A stretch of DNA of 64,000 nt from JAXGXJ01 sp040772905 (GTDB lineage Bacteria; Actinomycetota; Thermoleophilia; RBG-16-64-13), in assembly GCA_040772905.1 (NCBI GenBank), contig JAXGXJ010000004.1, positions 124,001-188,000 of the forward strand, read 5' to 3'. Under the pieces are notes generated by a model. It had not been told where the DNA came from. It worked only from the letters and a program-made list of their open reading frames with translations, and did no database searches. The position numbers were made by a program, and so were the translations under genes. Shown here in pieces: positions 1 to 8,558 of this stretch (position 1 is its first letter; the number at the start of each line of letters is the position of its first letter).

Positions 1-455
1 TCGTCCCCCGAGGCGTACCCACGGCCGCGACGCACGGTCAGCTGCATCTCCAGGCGTCCGCCGTCCTCCAGGCTGCCTATGTAGGCATCCGGGTTCATGA
101 CCTCCACGTTCCCCGGCAGTTGGATGTCGCCGGCGGTGATGGTGCCCGGACCTTCCTTGACCAGCTGCACCTCGTGCTCGTCGGCTTCGCCGTGTACCAC
201 GAAGACGATCTTCTTCAGGTTCAGGATGATGTCGGTGACGTCTTCCTTCACATGAGGCACAGTCGAGAACTCGTGCTCCACGCCTGCGATCTTCACGGCC
301 GAGATTGCTGCCCCCTCCAGCGAGGAAAGCAGCACCCGCCGGAGTGAGTTGCCAAACGTGTACCCGAAGCCACGGGCCAGCGGCTCGACCATGAAGCGGC
401 CCCGGTTCTCGCCGACCGGCTCATACGTACTATGCGGGGTGGCAAAATCTAGCAA
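1..455 (-). CDS. rpoA: RNA polymerase alpha subunit, N-terminal part (cut by window edge)
   Basis: The visible 151 residues are the alpha N-terminal domain, which dimerises and nucleates assembly of beta and beta'. The signature RGFGYTFGNSLRRVLLSS lies near residue 30-50. The start is taken as TTG at 453-455: it gives the usual opening LDFATP and has GGAGGG four bases upstream, whereas no suitable ATG exists. The gene is the last visible member of the alpha operon, 54 bases downstream of rpsD. The C-terminal promoter-contact domain lies outside the window. Confidence 0.95.
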   Translation of the reverse strand, partial: MLDFATPHSTYEPVGENRGRFMVEPLARGFGYTFGNSLRRVLLSSLEGAAISAVKIAGVEHEFSTVPHVKEDVTDIILNLKKIVFVVHGEADEHEVQLVKEGPGTITAGDIQLPGNVEVMNPDAYIGSLEDGGRLEMQLTVRRGRGYASGD

Positions 456-509
456 TCGGCCCTCCTATCTCTACGCTGCGCATGAAGCGCCAGCATCCTG
501 CATCTGCCT

Positions 510-1136
510 CTACTTGGAGTACAGCTCGACGATGAGCGACTCCTGGATGGGGATGTCGATGTCGGCGCGCGTGGGCGGGCGCAGGACTTTGCCCACCATG
601 TTGTCGTGATCGGCCTGCAGCCACGCAGGCACCGAGGCCGTCAGGTCGGTGGCGTCCTCCACCACGGCCTTCAGCCCTTCGCTCTTGAGCACCGCGGCGA
701 TGACGTCGTCGGTCTTCACCCTATAAGAGGGGATGTTGACCTTGCGGCCGTTCACCGTGAAATGACCGTGCCGGATCAACTGCCTGGCCTGGCGATGAGA
801 GGCGCCGAAACCCAGACGGTAGACCACGTTGTCCAGGCGGGATTCCAGCAGGCACAGCAGGTTCTCACCCGTGATGCCCGGCTGACGGGCGGCCTTCTCG
901 TAGTAGCTGCGGAACTGGCCTTCCAGCACGCCGTAGTAGCGGCGGGCCTTCTGCTTCTCACGCAGCTGGTTCAGATACTCTGACTGCTTCCGCCTGCGAC
1001 CACGGCCGTGTTCACCCGGGGGATACGCACGCCGGTCGACGCCGCACTTGTCGGTGAGGCAACGCTCGCCTTTCAAGAAGAGCTTCTCGCCCTCCCGGCG
1101 GCACTGCTTGCACTGAGGAGATCTGTCTCTCGCCAT
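510..1136 (-). CDS. rpsD: 30S ribosomal protein S4, zinc-binding form
   Basis: S4 is a primary 16S rRNA-binding protein that starts 30S assembly. The 208-residue length is normal. The N-terminus carries C9, C12, C26 and C31, the four-cysteine zinc site of the C+ form of S4. The S4 RNA-binding domain with ESRLDNVVYRLGF and ASHRQARQLI occupies roughly residues 90-160. It lies between rpsK and rpoA as in other alpha operons, where S4 is also the usual autogenous repressor. I did not identify the repressor-binding structure here. Confidence 0.98.
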   Translation of the reverse strand: MARDRSPQCKQCRREGEKLFLKGERCLTDKCGVDRRAYPPGEHGRGRRRKQSEYLNQLREKQKARRYYGVLEGQFRSYYEKAARQPGITGENLLCLLESRLDNVVYRLGFGASHRQARQLIRHGHFTVNGRKVNIPSYRVKTDDVIAAVLKSEGLKAVVEDATDLTASVPAWLQADHDNMVGKVLRPPTRADIDIPIQESLIVELYSK

Positions 1137-1151
1137 TCTTACTACTCCGCC

Positions 1152-1559
1152 TTATACACGACGCCGCTTCTTGGGGCGGCAGCCGTTGTGAGGGATGGGG
1201 GTGACGTCTTTGACGCTGGTGACATCCAGACCAGTGGCCTGCAGCGAACGGATGGCGGTCTCGCGGCCGCTACCCGGTCCCTTGACGAAGCAGTCGACCT
1301 TCTGCAGCCCGTGCTCCATGGCCGCACGCGCGGCCCGCTCAGCCGTCACCTGCGCAGCGAAGGGGGTGGATTTACGCGAGCCTTTGAAGCCCGCCGAACC
1401 GGCGCTCGCCCACGCGATCACATTGCCCTCTTTGTCGGTGAGGGTCACCAAGGTGTTGTTGAACGAGGTCTTGATGTACGCGTTGCCTACCGCGATGCTC
1501 TTGCGCACCTTGCGGCGCCGCCCGCGCGGACCGGTGGTAGTGCGTTTGGGTTTCGGCAT
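1152..1559 (-). CDS. rpsK: 30S ribosomal protein S11
   Basis: S11 sits on the 30S platform and helps shape the mRNA exit region. The 135-residue protein has the family core AYIKTSFNNTLVTLTD near residue 28 and the C-terminal signature DVTPIPHNGCRPKKRRRV. The lysine/arginine-rich N-terminus is typical of actinobacterial S11. It lies 15 bases upstream of rpsD and 45 bases downstream of rpsM, within the alpha operon. Confidence 0.98.
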   Translation of the reverse strand: MPKPKRTTTGPRGRRRKVRKSIAVGNAYIKTSFNNTLVTLTDKEGNVIAWASAGSAGFKGSRKSTPFAAQVTAERAARAAMEHGLQKVDCFVKGPGSGRETAIRSLQATGLDVTSVKDVTPIPHNGCRPKKRRRV

Positions 1560-1604
1560 CTTCCTCTATCTCCGTCCCTAGATATCCTGCGAGCAGCCGG
1601 CCGG

Positions 1605-1982
1605 CTAGACCCGCACCTTCTTCTTGACGCCCACGGTGGGCTTGTGACCCTTGCGCACCCGGGCGTTGGTCTTGGTGCGCTGGCCTCTGACCGGCATGCC
1701 GCGCCGGTGTCGGATACCCCTGTAGCAGCCGATCTCCATCAGGCGCTTGATGTTCTGACTGCGCTCCCGGCGCAGGTCACCCTCCACCAGGATGTTGTCT
1801 TCGATGTACCCGCGCAGCCGCACCTCTTCATCTTCAGTGAGGTCCTTGACATGCGTGTTGGGATCGATATCGACCGCGGCCAGGATCTTGTTGGACATCG
1901 AGCGACCTATGCCGTAGACATAGGTCAGACCGATCTCGATCCGTTTCTCGCGGGGAAGCGTGACACCAGCGATACGAGCCAT
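1605..1982 (-). CDS. rpsM: 30S ribosomal protein S13
   Basis: S13 forms intersubunit bridges with the 50S subunit and contacts the P-site tRNA through its basic tail. The 125-residue protein opens with MARIAGVTLPREKRIEIGLTY, has a helix-two-turn-helix core and ends in the basic stretch GQRTKTNARVRKGHKPTVG. The tail is lysine-rich to the last residues, as expected for contact with rRNA and tRNA. It follows rpmJ by 14 bases. Confidence 0.98.
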   Translation of the reverse strand: MARIAGVTLPREKRIEIGLTYVYGIGRSMSNKILAAVDIDPNTHVKDLTEDEEVRLRGYIEDNILVEGDLRRERSQNIKRLMEIGCYRGIRHRRGMPVRGQRTKTNARVRKGHKPTVGVKKKVRV

Positions 1983-1996
1983 CTACCTTCTCCTGC

Positions 1997-2110
1997 CTAG
2001 CCTTGCCGCTGCTTATGACGCGGGTTCTGGCAGATGACCAGCACCACACCGCGCCGCCGCACGATTTTGCACTTCTCGCACATCGGTTTCACCGACGCTC
2101 TGACTTTCAT
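1997..2110 (-). CDS. rpmJ: 50S ribosomal protein L36, zinc-binding form
   Basis: This very short gene encodes 37 residues, beginning MKVRASVKPMCEKC and ending in NPRHKQRQG. The residues C11, C14, C27 and H32 form the single zinc ribbon of the C+ form of L36. It lies between infA and rpsM, the standard place. The ATG is at 2108-2110 and TAG at 1997-1999. L36 binds 23S rRNA near the L6/L16 region late in assembly. Confidence 0.97.
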   Translation of the reverse strand: MKVRASVKPMCEKCKIVRRRGVVLVICQNPRHKQRQG

Positions 2111-2132
2111 CCGATGACCTCTCTACGTCTCT

Positions 2133-2354
2133 CTACTTGAAGCGATACGTGATCCGACCACGGGTCAGATCGTACGGTGACAACTCCACCTTCACACGGT
2201 CACCCGGCAGGATGCGGATGTAGTTCATACGCATCTTCCCCGAGATGTGAGCCAGGATCTCCAGCTCGTTATCGAGCTTGACCCTGAACATAGTGTTGGG
2301 CAGGGCCTCGACGACCTCGCCTTCCAGCTCTATTGCTTCTTCTTTAGGACACAC
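2133..2354 (-). CDS. infA: Translation initiation factor IF-1
   Basis: IF-1 occupies the ribosomal A site during initiation and increases IF-2 and IF-3 activity. The 73-residue product is a single OB-fold S1 domain with the almost invariant stretches EALPNTMFRVKL, SGKMRMNYIRILPGD and LSPYDLTRGRITYR. The start is GTG at 2352-2354, with GGAGTG seven bases upstream. It lies 22 bases upstream of rpmJ. Confidence 0.97.
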   Translation of the reverse strand: MCPKEEAIELEGEVVEALPNTMFRVKLDNELEILAHISGKMRMNYIRILPGDRVKVELSPYDLTRGRITYRFK

Positions 2355-2458
2355 GAATGGCCACTCCAGACCTGCCCGAACAACGGCCGAATATCATACC
2401 ACGTCGCGCCCAGACGACTCCACAAGCCTTGGGCTGTGGGGTCTGTCGGCTACTGTGC

Positions 2459-3226
2459 TCATGCCTTCTCCCCTGCCATTGGGCGCACCGTGAGGATGCG
2501 GGGGCCGTTCTTCGTTATGGCCACCGTATGCTCGAAGTGAGCCGAGAGGCTGCCGTCTTTGGTGTAGATGGCCCAGGAGTCATCGCCCATCTCCACCTCG
2601 TACCGGCCGGCGTTCACCATCGGCTCGATGGCGATCACCATCCCCTCGCGCAGTTCCGGCCCACGCCCAGGAGGTCCGAAATTCGGCACCTGCGGGTCCT
2701 CATGCATCTCGCGGCCCACACCGTGGCCTACCATGCTTTGGACCACCGAGAAGCCATGCGACTCCACGTAGGTCTGTACCGCGTGAGAGATGTCTCCCAC
2801 ACGGTTGCCGATTCGGCACTGAGCGATACCCCGGCGAAGAGACTCCTCGGTGACCGCAAGCAGCCGCTGGGCCAGTTCCGAGATCTCTCCCACGGGGTAG
2901 GTCATCGCTGCGTCGCCGATGAAGCCTTCCATGGTCACCCCCACATCCACGCCCAGGATGTCGCCTTCTTTCAGACGCGTCTTGTCGGGGATGCCGTGGA
3001 CCACCATATCGTTGGGCGAAGCGCAGATGGAACCCGGGAAGCCCCGGTACCCCTTGAAGGTGGGTGCGCCGCCCTGGCTGCGGATGTACTCCTCAGCCAT
3101 CTGGTCGAGTTCCTTCGTGGTCACGCCCGGCTTGACCTCTCGCGCAAGCAGGTCAAGACAGCCTCGGACCACGGCACCTGCCCGGGCCATCTTGGCGATC
3201 TCAGATTCTGACTTGCGGATGATCAC
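2459..3226 (-). CDS. map: Methionine aminopeptidase type I
   Basis: This enzyme removes the initiator methionine from nascent proteins. The 255-residue length fits the type I 'pita-bread' family. The dinuclear metal ligands appear in order: Asp in GVDVGVT, Asp in IGDAAMTYPVG, His in VGHGVGREMHEDP, Glu in AIEPMVNAG and Glu in AHFEHTVAI. There is no N-terminal SH3 or zinc-finger extension. It lies between adk and infA, the common actinobacterial and firmicute order, and about 100 bases separate it from infA. Confidence 0.97.
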   Translation of the reverse strand: MIIRKSESEIAKMARAGAVVRGCLDLLAREVKPGVTTKELDQMAEEYIRSQGGAPTFKGYRGFPGSICASPNDMVVHGIPDKTRLKEGDILGVDVGVTMEGFIGDAAMTYPVGEISELAQRLLAVTEESLRRGIAQCRIGNRVGDISHAVQTYVESHGFSVVQSMVGHGVGREMHEDPQVPNFGPPGRGPELREGMVIAIEPMVNAGRYEVEMGDDSWAIYTKDGSLSAHFEHTVAITKNGPRILTVRPMAGEKA

Positions 3227-3252
3227 TGTCGAACTCCGATCGTTCCCGCTGC

Positions 3253-3918
3253 CTACTCGCCCGCCGGCCCGAGGGCTTCGCGGATCTCTTCGTACACGCC
3301 GTCAGGGGTGTTGCCCGTGCCATCGACGCGGGCCACCAGACCCTGGGCGTCGTAATACGCGATGAGAGGCTCCGTCTGAGCGCGGTAGACCTCGAGACGA
3401 TTGCGGACCGTGGCCTCGCTGTCATCATCACGCTGATAGAGCTCGCCGCCGCACTTGTCGCACACGCCCTCTTTGGCGGGCTTGTTGTACTCGACGTGAT
3501 ACGGGGTCTGGCAGTCGCGGCAGATCCGGCGACCCGTCAGACGCAGGATCAGCTCCTCCTCATCCACCAAGAGGGCCAGCACCTTCGTCACGGCCCGATC
3601 GAGGGCCTTGAGAGCCTCGTCCAACGCCTCAGCCTGCGGGATGGTACGAGGGAACCCGTCCATGAGGAAGCCCTTGGCGGTGTCCGGCTCCTGAAGACGA
3701 TCCTTCACGATGCCGATGACCACGCTGTCCGGGACCAACTCGCCCGCGTCCATGTACCTCTTCGCCTCCAGGCCCATCTGGGTCTGGTTCTTCACCGCAC
3801 CACGCAGGATGTCGCCGGTGGAGATGTGGGGGATACCGTACTCAGCCACGATGCGGCTGGCCTGGGTCCCTTTTCCCGCCCCTGGCGGTCCCAGCAGGAT
3901 GAGGTTGAACTGACTCAT
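3253..3918 (-). CDS. adk: Adenylate kinase, zinc-containing long form
   Basis: The enzyme interconverts ATP + AMP and 2 ADP. The 221 residues include the P-loop GPPGAGKGT (10-18), the AMP-binding DGFPRT (87-92) and a full LID domain. The LID holds C133, C136, C153 and C156, a structural Cys4 zinc site. This differs from many actinobacterial adenylate kinases, which have a short zinc-free lid. It lies 26 bases downstream of secY in the spc operon. Confidence 0.97.
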   Translation of the reverse strand: MSQFNLILLGPPGAGKGTQASRIVAEYGIPHISTGDILRGAVKNQTQMGLEAKRYMDAGELVPDSVVIGIVKDRLQEPDTAKGFLMDGFPRTIPQAEALDEALKALDRAVTKVLALLVDEEELILRLTGRRICRDCQTPYHVEYNKPAKEGVCDKCGGELYQRDDDSEATVRNRLEVYRAQTEPLIAYYDAQGLVARVDGTGNTPDGVYEEIREALGPAGE

Positions 3919-3944
3919 GCTTCCCTCCCTATCACTCGCCTGGC

Positions 3945-5195
3945 CTACTTGAGGAATCCCTCGTAGTGCCGCATCAACAGTTGAGCTTCCATCTGCTTCA
4001 TGGTGTCGAGGGCCACGCCCACGACGATCAGCAGCGACGTGCCGCCGAAGTAGAACGGTATGTTCACACCCTTGATGAGCGCCGTGGGCAGCAGCACAAT
4101 GGCAGCCAGGAACAGGGCTCCCGGGAACGTGATGCGGGTGAGCACCCTATCCAGGTACGCCGCCGTCGGTCGGCCGGGGCGGATGCCAGGGACGAATCCC
4201 CCGTACTTCTTGAGGTTGTCAGCCTGGTCGATGGGGTTGAACTGCACCGCGGTGTAGAAATAGGTGAACAACACGATGAGGATGACCTCGGCCACGATGT
4301 ACCACCAGGTGGAAGGCCCGATGGCGTTGGCCAGGCTTTGTGCCCAGGACCAAGGGGTCATCTGCGCCAGAGTGACGGGGAACAGCAGCACCGACGAGGC
4401 GAAGATGACGGGGATGACGCCGGCCATGTTGATGCGGAGCGGCAGATAAGTGCTCTGACCGCCATAGACCTTACGTCCCACCACGCGCTTGGCGTATTGC
4501 ACCGGGATGCGGCGCTGCCCCTGGGTCACATAGATGATGGCGGCGACCACCAGCACCGACACGATGCCCATGAGCACCCAGTAGCCCGGGTTGAGCGTGA
4601 AGAGCTTCTGCAGGCCGCTCGGGAGACGCGACACGATGCTGGCAAAGATCATGAGCGAGATACCGTTGCCGATACCGCGCTGCGTGATGAGCTCGCCCAT
4701 CCACATCACCAGGATGGCGCCGACCGTGAGCGTCATGACGATGAGCCAGAAACGCAGCAGGTTCAGCGGCGCTTCGGGCGGGAAGGCCCCGTAGCTCCGG
4801 AACAGGAAGACGAAGCCGATGGCCTCGATGAACGCCAGGATGCCCGTGAAGTAACGGGTGTACTGGTTGACCTTCTTCTGCCCGGATTCGCCCTCTTTCA
4901 TGAGCATCTCGAGCCTGGGGATGACCATGGTCAGAAGCTGCATGATGATGGACGCCGTGATGTACGGCATGATGCCCATGGCGAAGATAGCGACCCTCTC
5001 CAGGCCACCACCGGCGAACAGGTTGTAAAAGTCGAACACGCCGCCCGTGTTGAACATGTCCTTGACGGCGTCGACACTGATACCCGGCACCGGGATGAAG
5101 CAGCCCAGACGGTAGATCGCGATGATCATGGCCGTGAAGAGCAGCTTCTTCCGCAGATCGGGCAGTCTCCATGCATTCAGCAGGGATTGCAGCAT
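3945..5195 (-). CDS. secY: Preprotein translocase subunit SecY
   Basis: SecY forms the protein-conducting channel of the cytoplasmic membrane with SecE (encoded at 30412-30744). The 416-residue protein has about ten hydrophobic segments. It opens with LLNAWRLPDLRKKLLFTAM and contains the family motifs FIPVPGI near residue 35 and GIMPYITASIIMQLL near residue 75. It lies between rplO and adk, about 45 bases after rplO. Confidence 0.98.
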   Translation of the reverse strand: MLQSLLNAWRLPDLRKKLLFTAMIIAIYRLGCFIPVPGISVDAVKDMFNTGGVFDFYNLFAGGGLERVAIFAMGIMPYITASIIMQLLTMVIPRLEMLMKEGESGQKKVNQYTRYFTGILAFIEAIGFVFLFRSYGAFPPEAPLNLLRFWLIVMTLTVGAILVMWMGELITQRGIGNGISLMIFASIVSRLPSGLQKLFTLNPGYWVLMGIVSVLVVAAIIYVTQGQRRIPVQYAKRVVGRKVYGGQSTYLPLRINMAGVIPVIFASSVLLFPVTLAQMTPWSWAQSLANAIGPSTWWYIVAEVILIVLFTYFYTAVQFNPIDQADNLKKYGGFVPGIRPGRPTAAYLDRVLTRITFPGALFLAAIVLLPTALIKGVNIPFYFGGTSLLIVVGVALDTMKQMEAQLLMRHYEGFLK

Positions 5196-5240
5196 CAGGT
5201 CCTCACCCCTATGGTCCGCAGCTCGTCAGTCAGCACCGTG

Positions 5241-5714
5241 CTAGATCACCTCGGCCGTTCCACCGGCCGCCTCGATCTTGGCCTTGGCAGCAGCGCTGAA
5301 ACCCTGCGCCTTGATGGTGAGGGAGTACGAGAGCTCGCCATCGGCAAGGATCTTCACGCGTTCGTCGGCCTTCTTGATGATGCCTTTCTCGGCCAGTGTC
5401 TCCGGGGACACCACCTCACCGGCGGCAAACACGCCGAGCCGGGAGAGGTTCACCGGGGTCATGTAGGTGCGGAACGGGCCGATGGGCATGGCGGTCTTTG
5501 CATAGGGACCGCGCAGCTTGGGCGTGCGCATGTGCAGCGGCATCTGGCCGCCTTCATAGCGCGGCGAGATCTGGCCGCCGGAACGCTGTTTGGAGCCCTT
5601 ATGGCCGCGACCCGACGTCTTGCCCAGCCCGGAACCCTCGCCGCGGCCCACGCGCTTCTTGTCGCGCCGGGCGCCCGGATCGGGCCGTAGATTGTGCAGA
5701 AAGATGTCTGCCAT
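5241..5714 (-). CDS. rplO: 50S ribosomal protein L15
   Basis: L15 is a late-assembly 23S-binding protein. Its 157 residues have a glycine/arginine-rich N-terminal extension (GRGEGSGLGKTSGRGHKG, from residue 23) that threads into the rRNA, and a compact C-terminal domain from about residue 75. The N-terminal signature DIFLHNLRPDPGAR is standard. It starts two bases after the rpmD stop codon. Confidence 0.97.
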   Translation of the reverse strand: MADIFLHNLRPDPGARRDKKRVGRGEGSGLGKTSGRGHKGSKQRSGGQISPRYEGGQMPLHMRTPKLRGPYAKTAMPIGPFRTYMTPVNLSRLGVFAAGEVVSPETLAEKGIIKKADERVKILADGELSYSLTIKAQGFSAAAKAKIEAAGGTAEVI

Positions 5715-5716
5715 CG

Positions 5717-5908
5717 CTATCCTTCGTCCTTGATGTCGACTTCGGTCACCTCGAGCATGTACGACACTTTGTGCACCATGCCTCTGATGGCCGGAGTATC
5801 TTCGTGGTAGACCGTCTGGCCCATGCGCGAGATGCCCAGGGCATCCAACGTGGCCTTATGGTCTTTCTTGCGGTTGATCCTGCTCTTGACCTGAGTGATC
5901 TTGATCAT
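5717..5908 (-). CDS. rpmD: 50S ribosomal protein L30
   Basis: The 63-residue product begins MIKITQVKSRINRKKDHKAT and ends in a short acidic tail. L30 is a small protein on the 50S surface, dispensable in some lineages but retained here. The start at 5906-5908 was chosen over an ATG 57 bases upstream because it matches the family N-terminus and lies four bases after the rpsE stop. The longer reading would run back into rpsE. Confidence 0.95.
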   Translation of the reverse strand: MIKITQVKSRINRKKDHKATLDALGISRMGQTVYHEDTPAIRGMVHKVSYMLEVTEVDIKDEG

Positions 5909-5912
5909 CTCG

Positions 5913-6467
5913 TCACTCTCCCGCCGCGGCTGGCACAGCTTCGGCCGCCGCTTCGGTTGCATCACCCTTGCCCAGGATCTCGCGCACGGTCTTGCCGCGC
6001 TGCATGGCGATATCCTCGGGACGGCGAAGGGAACGCAGTCCCTCTTCCGCAGCCCGGACCATGTTGATGGGGTTGGTGGTGCCCAGGCACTTGGCCAGGA
6101 CGTCCTTCACGCCGCCCAGCTCCAGCAGGGCGCGCACGCCGCCGCCGGCGATGACGCCGGTACCGGCCGAGGCCGGCCGCAGCAGCACACGGCCCGCGCC
6201 GTAGTGCCCCAACACCTCATGGGTGATGGTGCTGCCGTGTTTCGGGACCACGAACAAGTTCTTGCGTGCGTCCTCGATGGCCTTCTGGATGGCGAGCGGG
6301 ACCTCTTTCGCCTTACCGTAGCCCAGGCCGACGGTGCTCTCGCCGTCGCCCACCGCAACCAGAGCGGTGAACGAAAAACGACGACCACCCTTGACCACCT
6401 TGGCCACGCGGTTGATATGGATCACGCTCTCCTGAAGGTTGAGCGAATCTGCTTTGATCTGCGCCAA
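5913..6467 (-). CDS. rpsE: 30S ribosomal protein S5
   Basis: S5 takes part in decoding accuracy and mRNA unwinding at the entry channel. The dsRNA-binding-like N-domain (INRVAKVVKGGRRFSF) and the C-terminal domain with GAGRVLLRPASAGTGVIAGG are both complete. The start is uncertain. The TTG at 6465-6467 gives the usual L-A-Q-I-K-A-D-S-L opening and has AGAGAGG six bases upstream. An ATG at 6516-6518 would add 17 residues and overlap the end of rplR by 32 bases. I prefer the TTG. The tail is alanine-rich. Confidence 0.93.
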   Translation of the reverse strand: MAQIKADSLNLQESVIHINRVAKVVKGGRRFSFTALVAVGDGESTVGLGYGKAKEVPLAIQKAIEDARKNLFVVPKHGSTITHEVLGHYGAGRVLLRPASAGTGVIAGGGVRALLELGGVKDVLAKCLGTTNPINMVRAAEEGLRSLRRPEDIAMQRGKTVREILGKGDATEAAAEAVPAAAGE

Positions 6468-6486
6468 AGTGTTACCTCTCTCTTCC

Positions 6487-6843
6487 TCAGAAGTCCAGGC
6501 CACCCTGGCGAGCACCATCCGCCAGAGCCTTCACCCGACCGTGATACAGATACGAACCCCTGTCGAAGACCACATGCTCCACACCGGCGGCCTTGGCCTT
6601 CTCGGCGAGAAGCTCGCCCACCTTGGTCGCCTGGTCGGTCTTGGACAGGTCTTTCTCGTTGATATGGACGCTGCCGGCGCTGACCAATGTGCGGCCCGCG
6701 CTGTCGTCGATGATCTGCGCCCAGATGCCCTTGTTGGAGCGGAAGACGGAAAGCCGCGGCCGCTCGGAGGTGCCGCGCACCCGGCTGTGCACCCGGAGGG
6801 CGCGCCGGTCCCGCGTCCGCTTGATGTTCTCTTGAATGCTCAT
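6487..6843 (-). CDS. rplR: 50S ribosomal protein L18
   Basis: L18 binds 5S rRNA and docks it, with L5, onto the large subunit. The 118-residue protein has the basic N-terminus RTRDRRALRVHSRVRG, then the family stretch RPRLSVFRSNKGIWAQIIDD and the C-terminal YHGRVKALADGARQGGLDF. It sits between rplF (15 bases upstream) and rpsE in the spc operon. Confidence 0.97.
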   Translation of the reverse strand: MSIQENIKRTRDRRALRVHSRVRGTSERPRLSVFRSNKGIWAQIIDDSAGRTLVSAGSVHINEKDLSKTDQATKVGELLAEKAKAAGVEHVVFDRGSYLYHGRVKALADGARQGGLDF

Positions 6844-6858
6844 TCTCTCCTCTTCCTA

Positions 6859-7392
6859 CTACGCCCGCTTGCCGACCTTGCGCCGCACCACTTCGCCCTC
6901 GTAGCGGATGCCTTTGCCCTTGTACGGCTCGGGCTTGCGGATGGAGCGTATCTCGGCGGCCACCTGGCCCACGCGCTGCTTGTCGATGCCGCGCACCACG
7001 ATCTGCGTGGGGGCCGGCACCTCGAACTCGATGTTCTCGGGCGGGGTGACCACGACCGGATGCGAGTAGCCCACCAGGATCTCGAGGTCGTTGCCCTTCT
7101 TCGAGGCGCGGTATCCCACGCCCACGATCTCGAGCTTCCTCTCAAAACCGGTGGTGACGCCGGTGACCATGTTGCTGAGCAGCGTGCGGGTGAGACCGTG
7201 CAGGGACCGGCTGGGGCCGGTGTCGTCAGGCCGGGAGACCGTCATGACGCCATCCTCCAGCGCGATCTGCATCTTGGGGTGCACGTCCAACGCCAGCTGG
7301 CCTTTGGGGCCTTTCACGGCCACGTTCTGGCCGGCGATGGTGATCTCCACCCCGCCGGGGACTGTTATGGGTGCTCTTCCTATTCTTGACAT
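6859..7392 (-). CDS. rplF: 50S ribosomal protein L6
   Basis: L6 lies near the GTPase-associated centre. The 177-residue protein has the expected two repeated domains, roughly residues 1-82 and 83-177. It opens with MSRIGRAPITVPGGVEITI, and the second domain carries the signature PEPYKGKGIRYEGEVVRRK. It starts four bases after rpsH. Confidence 0.98.
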   Translation of the reverse strand: MSRIGRAPITVPGGVEITIAGQNVAVKGPKGQLALDVHPKMQIALEDGVMTVSRPDDTGPSRSLHGLTRTLLSNMVTGVTTGFERKLEIVGVGYRASKKGNDLEILVGYSHPVVVTPPENIEFEVPAPTQIVVRGIDKQRVGQVAAEIRSIRKPEPYKGKGIRYEGEVVRRKVGKRA

Positions 7393-7396
7393 AGCA

Positions 7397-7795
7397 TTAC
7401 CACACGAAGCAGACGACTTCGCCGCCTACACCCAGCCGTTGCGCCTCCCGAGCGGTCATCAAGCCACTGGAGGTGGAGATGACGGCCGTGCCCAGGCCTC
7501 CGAGGACCTTGGGGAGGTTGTCTTTCTTGGCATAGATGCGGCGGCCCGGCTTACTGACCCTCTTCACCTGCGAGATGACGCGGCGACGGCCGTCAGTGTA
7601 CTTCAGCTCGACCACCAGGGTGTCGAAGCTGCCTTCCCGGGAGACCGAGTAGTCCGAGATGTAACCCTCTTCCTTGAGGACACGGGCAAGCTCGACCTTC
7701 TGTCCGGAAGCCGGCATGGTGACCTGAGCATGCAGCGCCTTGTTGGCGTTGCGGATGCGGGTAAGCATGTCGGCGATGGGATCGGTATGCGACAT
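7397..7795 (-). CDS. rpsH: 30S ribosomal protein S8
   Basis: S8 is a primary 16S rRNA-binding protein and in many bacteria represses the spc operon by binding its mRNA. The 132 residues begin SHTDPIADMLTRIRNAN and end with the conserved SSGLMTAREAQRLGVGGEVV. It lies eight bases downstream of rpsN. I did not find a clear S8-binding mRNA structure near rplE. Confidence 0.98.
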   Translation of the reverse strand: MSHTDPIADMLTRIRNANKALHAQVTMPASGQKVELARVLKEEGYISDYSVSREGSFDTLVVELKYTDGRRRVISQVKRVSKPGRRIYAKKDNLPKVLGGLGTAVISTSSGLMTAREAQRLGVGGEVVCFVW

Positions 7796-7803
7796 GACCC
7801 CTC

Positions 7804-7989
7804 CTACCAGCTCGACTTGGTGACCCCGGGGATGACTCCCTGGTGGGCCAACTCACGTAGACAGATACGGCACAGGCCGAAACGACGGACATAACCGCGA
7901 GGCCTACCGCAACGGAGGCAGCGGTTATGGGCCCGAACGGCATACTTCTGCGGGCGCCGCGCCTTAGCGATCATTGATTTTTTTGCCAT
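7804..7989 (-). CDS. rpsN: 30S ribosomal protein S14, type Z (zinc)
   Basis: The 61-residue length and the cysteines C24, C27, C40 and C43 identify the short zinc-binding S14, not the roughly 100-residue zinc-free form. The core HNRCLRCGRPRGYVRRFGLC is typical. It is required for assembly of the 30S head. It lies in its standard spc-operon position between rplE and rpsH. Confidence 0.98.
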   Translation of the reverse strand: MAKKSMIAKARRPQKYAVRAHNRCLRCGRPRGYVRRFGLCRICLRELAHQGVIPGVTKSSW

Positions 7990-8007
7990 GCGCTGATGCT
8001 CCTATCT

Positions 8008-8556
8008 TCAGCTCTCGCGGAACGGCATGCCCAGCAGCTTGAGCAGGGCCCGCCCTTCTTCGTCCGTCTTGGCCGTGGTGGTGATGGCGATATCCATGCC
8101 CCGTAGCCGGTCGATCTTGTCGTACTCGATCTCGGGGAAGATGATCTGTTCCTTCACGCCCAAATTGTAGTTGCCTTGACCATCGAAACTGCCCGGCGCC
8201 ACACCGCGGAAGTCACGGATGCGCGGCAGGGCGATGCTCATGAGGCGGTCGAGCATCTCGTACATACGGTCGCCACGCAGAGTGACCCGCAGGCCGACCG
8301 GCATGCCTTCCCGCAGCTTGAAGTTGGCCACAGACTTGCGGGCCCGGCGCAACTGCGCCTTCTGACCGGTGATCTGGCCCAACTGCAGCGCCGCCTCTTC
8401 CATGGCCTTGGCGTCGTGGGTGCCTTCGCCGATGCCCATGTTGACGGTGACCTTGGTCACTTTGGGCACCTGCATGACGTTGGCGTAGCCGAACTGCTCG
8501 CGCATGGCGGGCACGATCTCGTTCTTGTACTTCTCTTTGAGTCTGGGGACTGCCAT
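8008..8556 (-). CDS. rplE: 50S ribosomal protein L5
   Basis: L5 binds 5S rRNA and contacts the P-site tRNA. The 182-residue product has the family motifs NVMQVPKVTKVTVNMGIGEG (residue ~25), TGQKAQLRRARKSVANFKLREG (~55) and GNYNLGVKEQIIFPEI (~127). It starts two bases after the rplX stop and precedes rpsN. Confidence 0.98.
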   Translation of the reverse strand: MAVPRLKEKYKNEIVPAMREQFGYANVMQVPKVTKVTVNMGIGEGTHDAKAMEEAALQLGQITGQKAQLRRARKSVANFKLREGMPVGLRVTLRGDRMYEMLDRLMSIALPRIRDFRGVAPGSFDGQGNYNLGVKEQIIFPEIEYDKIDRLRGMDIAITTTAKTDEEGRALLKLLGMPFRES

Positions 8557-8558
8557 CG